Shown here: positions 41,429 to 41,681 of the stretch, one piece after another
How the letters are laid out: each line of letters begins with the position of its first letter
How positions within the stretch are numbered: the first letter of the stretch is position 1
DNA from: Myxococcales bacterium
Lineage (GTDB): Bacteria; Myxococcota_A; Bradymonadia; Bradymonadales; Bradymonadaceae
Length of the DNA: 41,681 bases
Assembly (NCBI GenBank): GCA_026988815.1
Contig: JALSKP010000703.1
Span: 1-41,681, forward strand
Reading direction: 5' to 3'
The notes under the pieces: generated by a model
Database searches by the model: none
Seen by the model: only the letters and a program-made list of their open reading frames with translations
Told to the model about the DNA's origin: nothing
Translations under genes and position numbers: made by a program

Positions 41429-41681
41429 TTGAAAGATAACTACGCTAAAGTGAACAACAATAAATGGGCTAGCGACGATGACGCCTCAGATCTCCTCGCC
41501 GGTATTCTCGATGAAACTGAAGACGAGGCGATTGCCGAGCAGCAACGTTTGGATGCCGAACTTCGTGCCAAACAAGAAAGAGAAAAACAAGCCTTAGTGT
41601 CGGCCGAAGAAAACAGAAAACGTGAAGCAGCGGATAAACTTTCAGCGGAAATGAACCGTTTAGAAGGCGTGAAACAAAAGC
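41429..41681 (+). CDS. 5' end of a charged coiled-coil protein (3' end outside window)
   Basis: The frame from TTG 41429 (GGAG six bases upstream) runs open to the window end, ~84 residues. It begins with a polar segment (KDNYAKVNNNKWASDDDASD), then an acidic LLAGILDETEDEAIAE and a long Glu/Lys/Ala-rich helix (QQRLDAELRAKQEREKQALV, SAEENRKREAADKLSAEMNR), a strong predicted coiled coil. An in-frame GTG at 41417 is an alternative start, but it overlaps the likely SD. With only the N-terminus visible I cannot name it. Confidence 0.7.
   Translation, partial: MKDNYAKVNNNKWASDDDASDLLAGILDETEDEAIAEQQRLDAELRAKQEREKQALVSAEENRKREAADKLSAEMNRLEGVKQK

Noticed and set aside
1-41681. CRISPR arrays, tRNA or rRNA genes, insertion sequences
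   Set aside because: No regularly spaced direct repeats, tRNA-like cloverleaf or rRNA-like stretch, and no transposase-like protein were seen.

Overview
The window looks like chromosomal DNA from a Gram-negative bacterium with many Ser/Thr kinases, of the Myxococcota/Bradymonadota ('deltaproteobacterial') kind. The signs are two Pkn-type Ser/Thr kinases, one fused to an ATPase and a TPR tail; a protein with a canonical FHA domain and a second divergent one; a CarD/CdnL regulator; at least eight lipoproteins with clear lipoboxes; an outer-membrane-barrel-like protein; and an O-antigen-ligase-like membrane protein. Base composition is moderate by eye and fairly even. I see no tRNA, rRNA, CRISPR array, intact insertion sequence or prophage. 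The lineage is inferred from gene content only.

Layout. 1-1903 (+): the 3' end of an unidentified gene, then thiS-thiG-thiE/tenI (thiazole and thiamine phosphate synthesis). 1894-4626: Nudix hydrolase (-), barrel-like outer-membrane protein (+), four-helix holin-like membrane protein (+), LarA-family protein (-). 4651-5022: a small membrane-protein gene broken by two single-base frameshifts. 5125-9419: large lipoprotein, class III-like PPK2 polyphosphate kinase, beta-propeller-like protein. 9589-10140: a graveyard where the 5' half of a glutathionyl-hydroquinone reductase gene (yqjG type) meets, tail to tail, the 5' end of a lysR gene. 10336-12459: YceI-like lipoprotein, CnoX-like thioredoxin-TPR protein, MarR regulator. 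12823-15295 (-): membrane-anchored protein, LysR regulator, CarD/CdnL, small conserved protein. 15434-16945 (+): SurA/PpiD-like lipoprotein foldase. 16953-17605 (-): another frameshifted gene. 18042-20899 (-): a DUF192 lipoprotein co-transcribed with a secreted HEAT-repeat protein. 21038-23009: zinc-ribbon protein (-), DUF465-like protein, a tail-anchored protein and the FHA protein (+). 23011-25879 (-): frr, M42 peptidase, RidA-family protein, a helical protein. 25972-32576 (+): an envelope block of two lipoproteins, the O-antigen-ligase/TPR protein, a lipoprotein with a duplicated domain, and an acidic protein. 32579-38713: two Ser/Thr kinases (-) flanking an exported protein (+). 38807-41251 (-): anchored SRPBCC-like protein, pyrophosphate-type phosphofructokinase, small lipoprotein. 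41429-end (+): start of a charged coiled-coil protein.

Themes. (1) Phosphoanhydride energy: PPK2 and a phosphofructokinase carrying the two pyrophosphate-type residues suggest use of polyP and PPi. (2) Phospho-signalling: two kinases and an FHA protein. (3) Envelope biogenesis: many lipoproteins, a periplasmic foldase, a HEAT protein and a polymerase/ligase-like protein. (4) Gene decay: two genes broken by one-base indels in short homopolymers (real decay or assembly error) and one fused pair of gene remnants that cannot be explained by sequencing error. I did not find a system I can confidently call new. The best candidates for a second look are the gst/lysR remnant junction, the 25972-32576 envelope block, the interleaved inverted repeats before 36323, and the two genes that appear to lack an ATG/GTG/TTG start.
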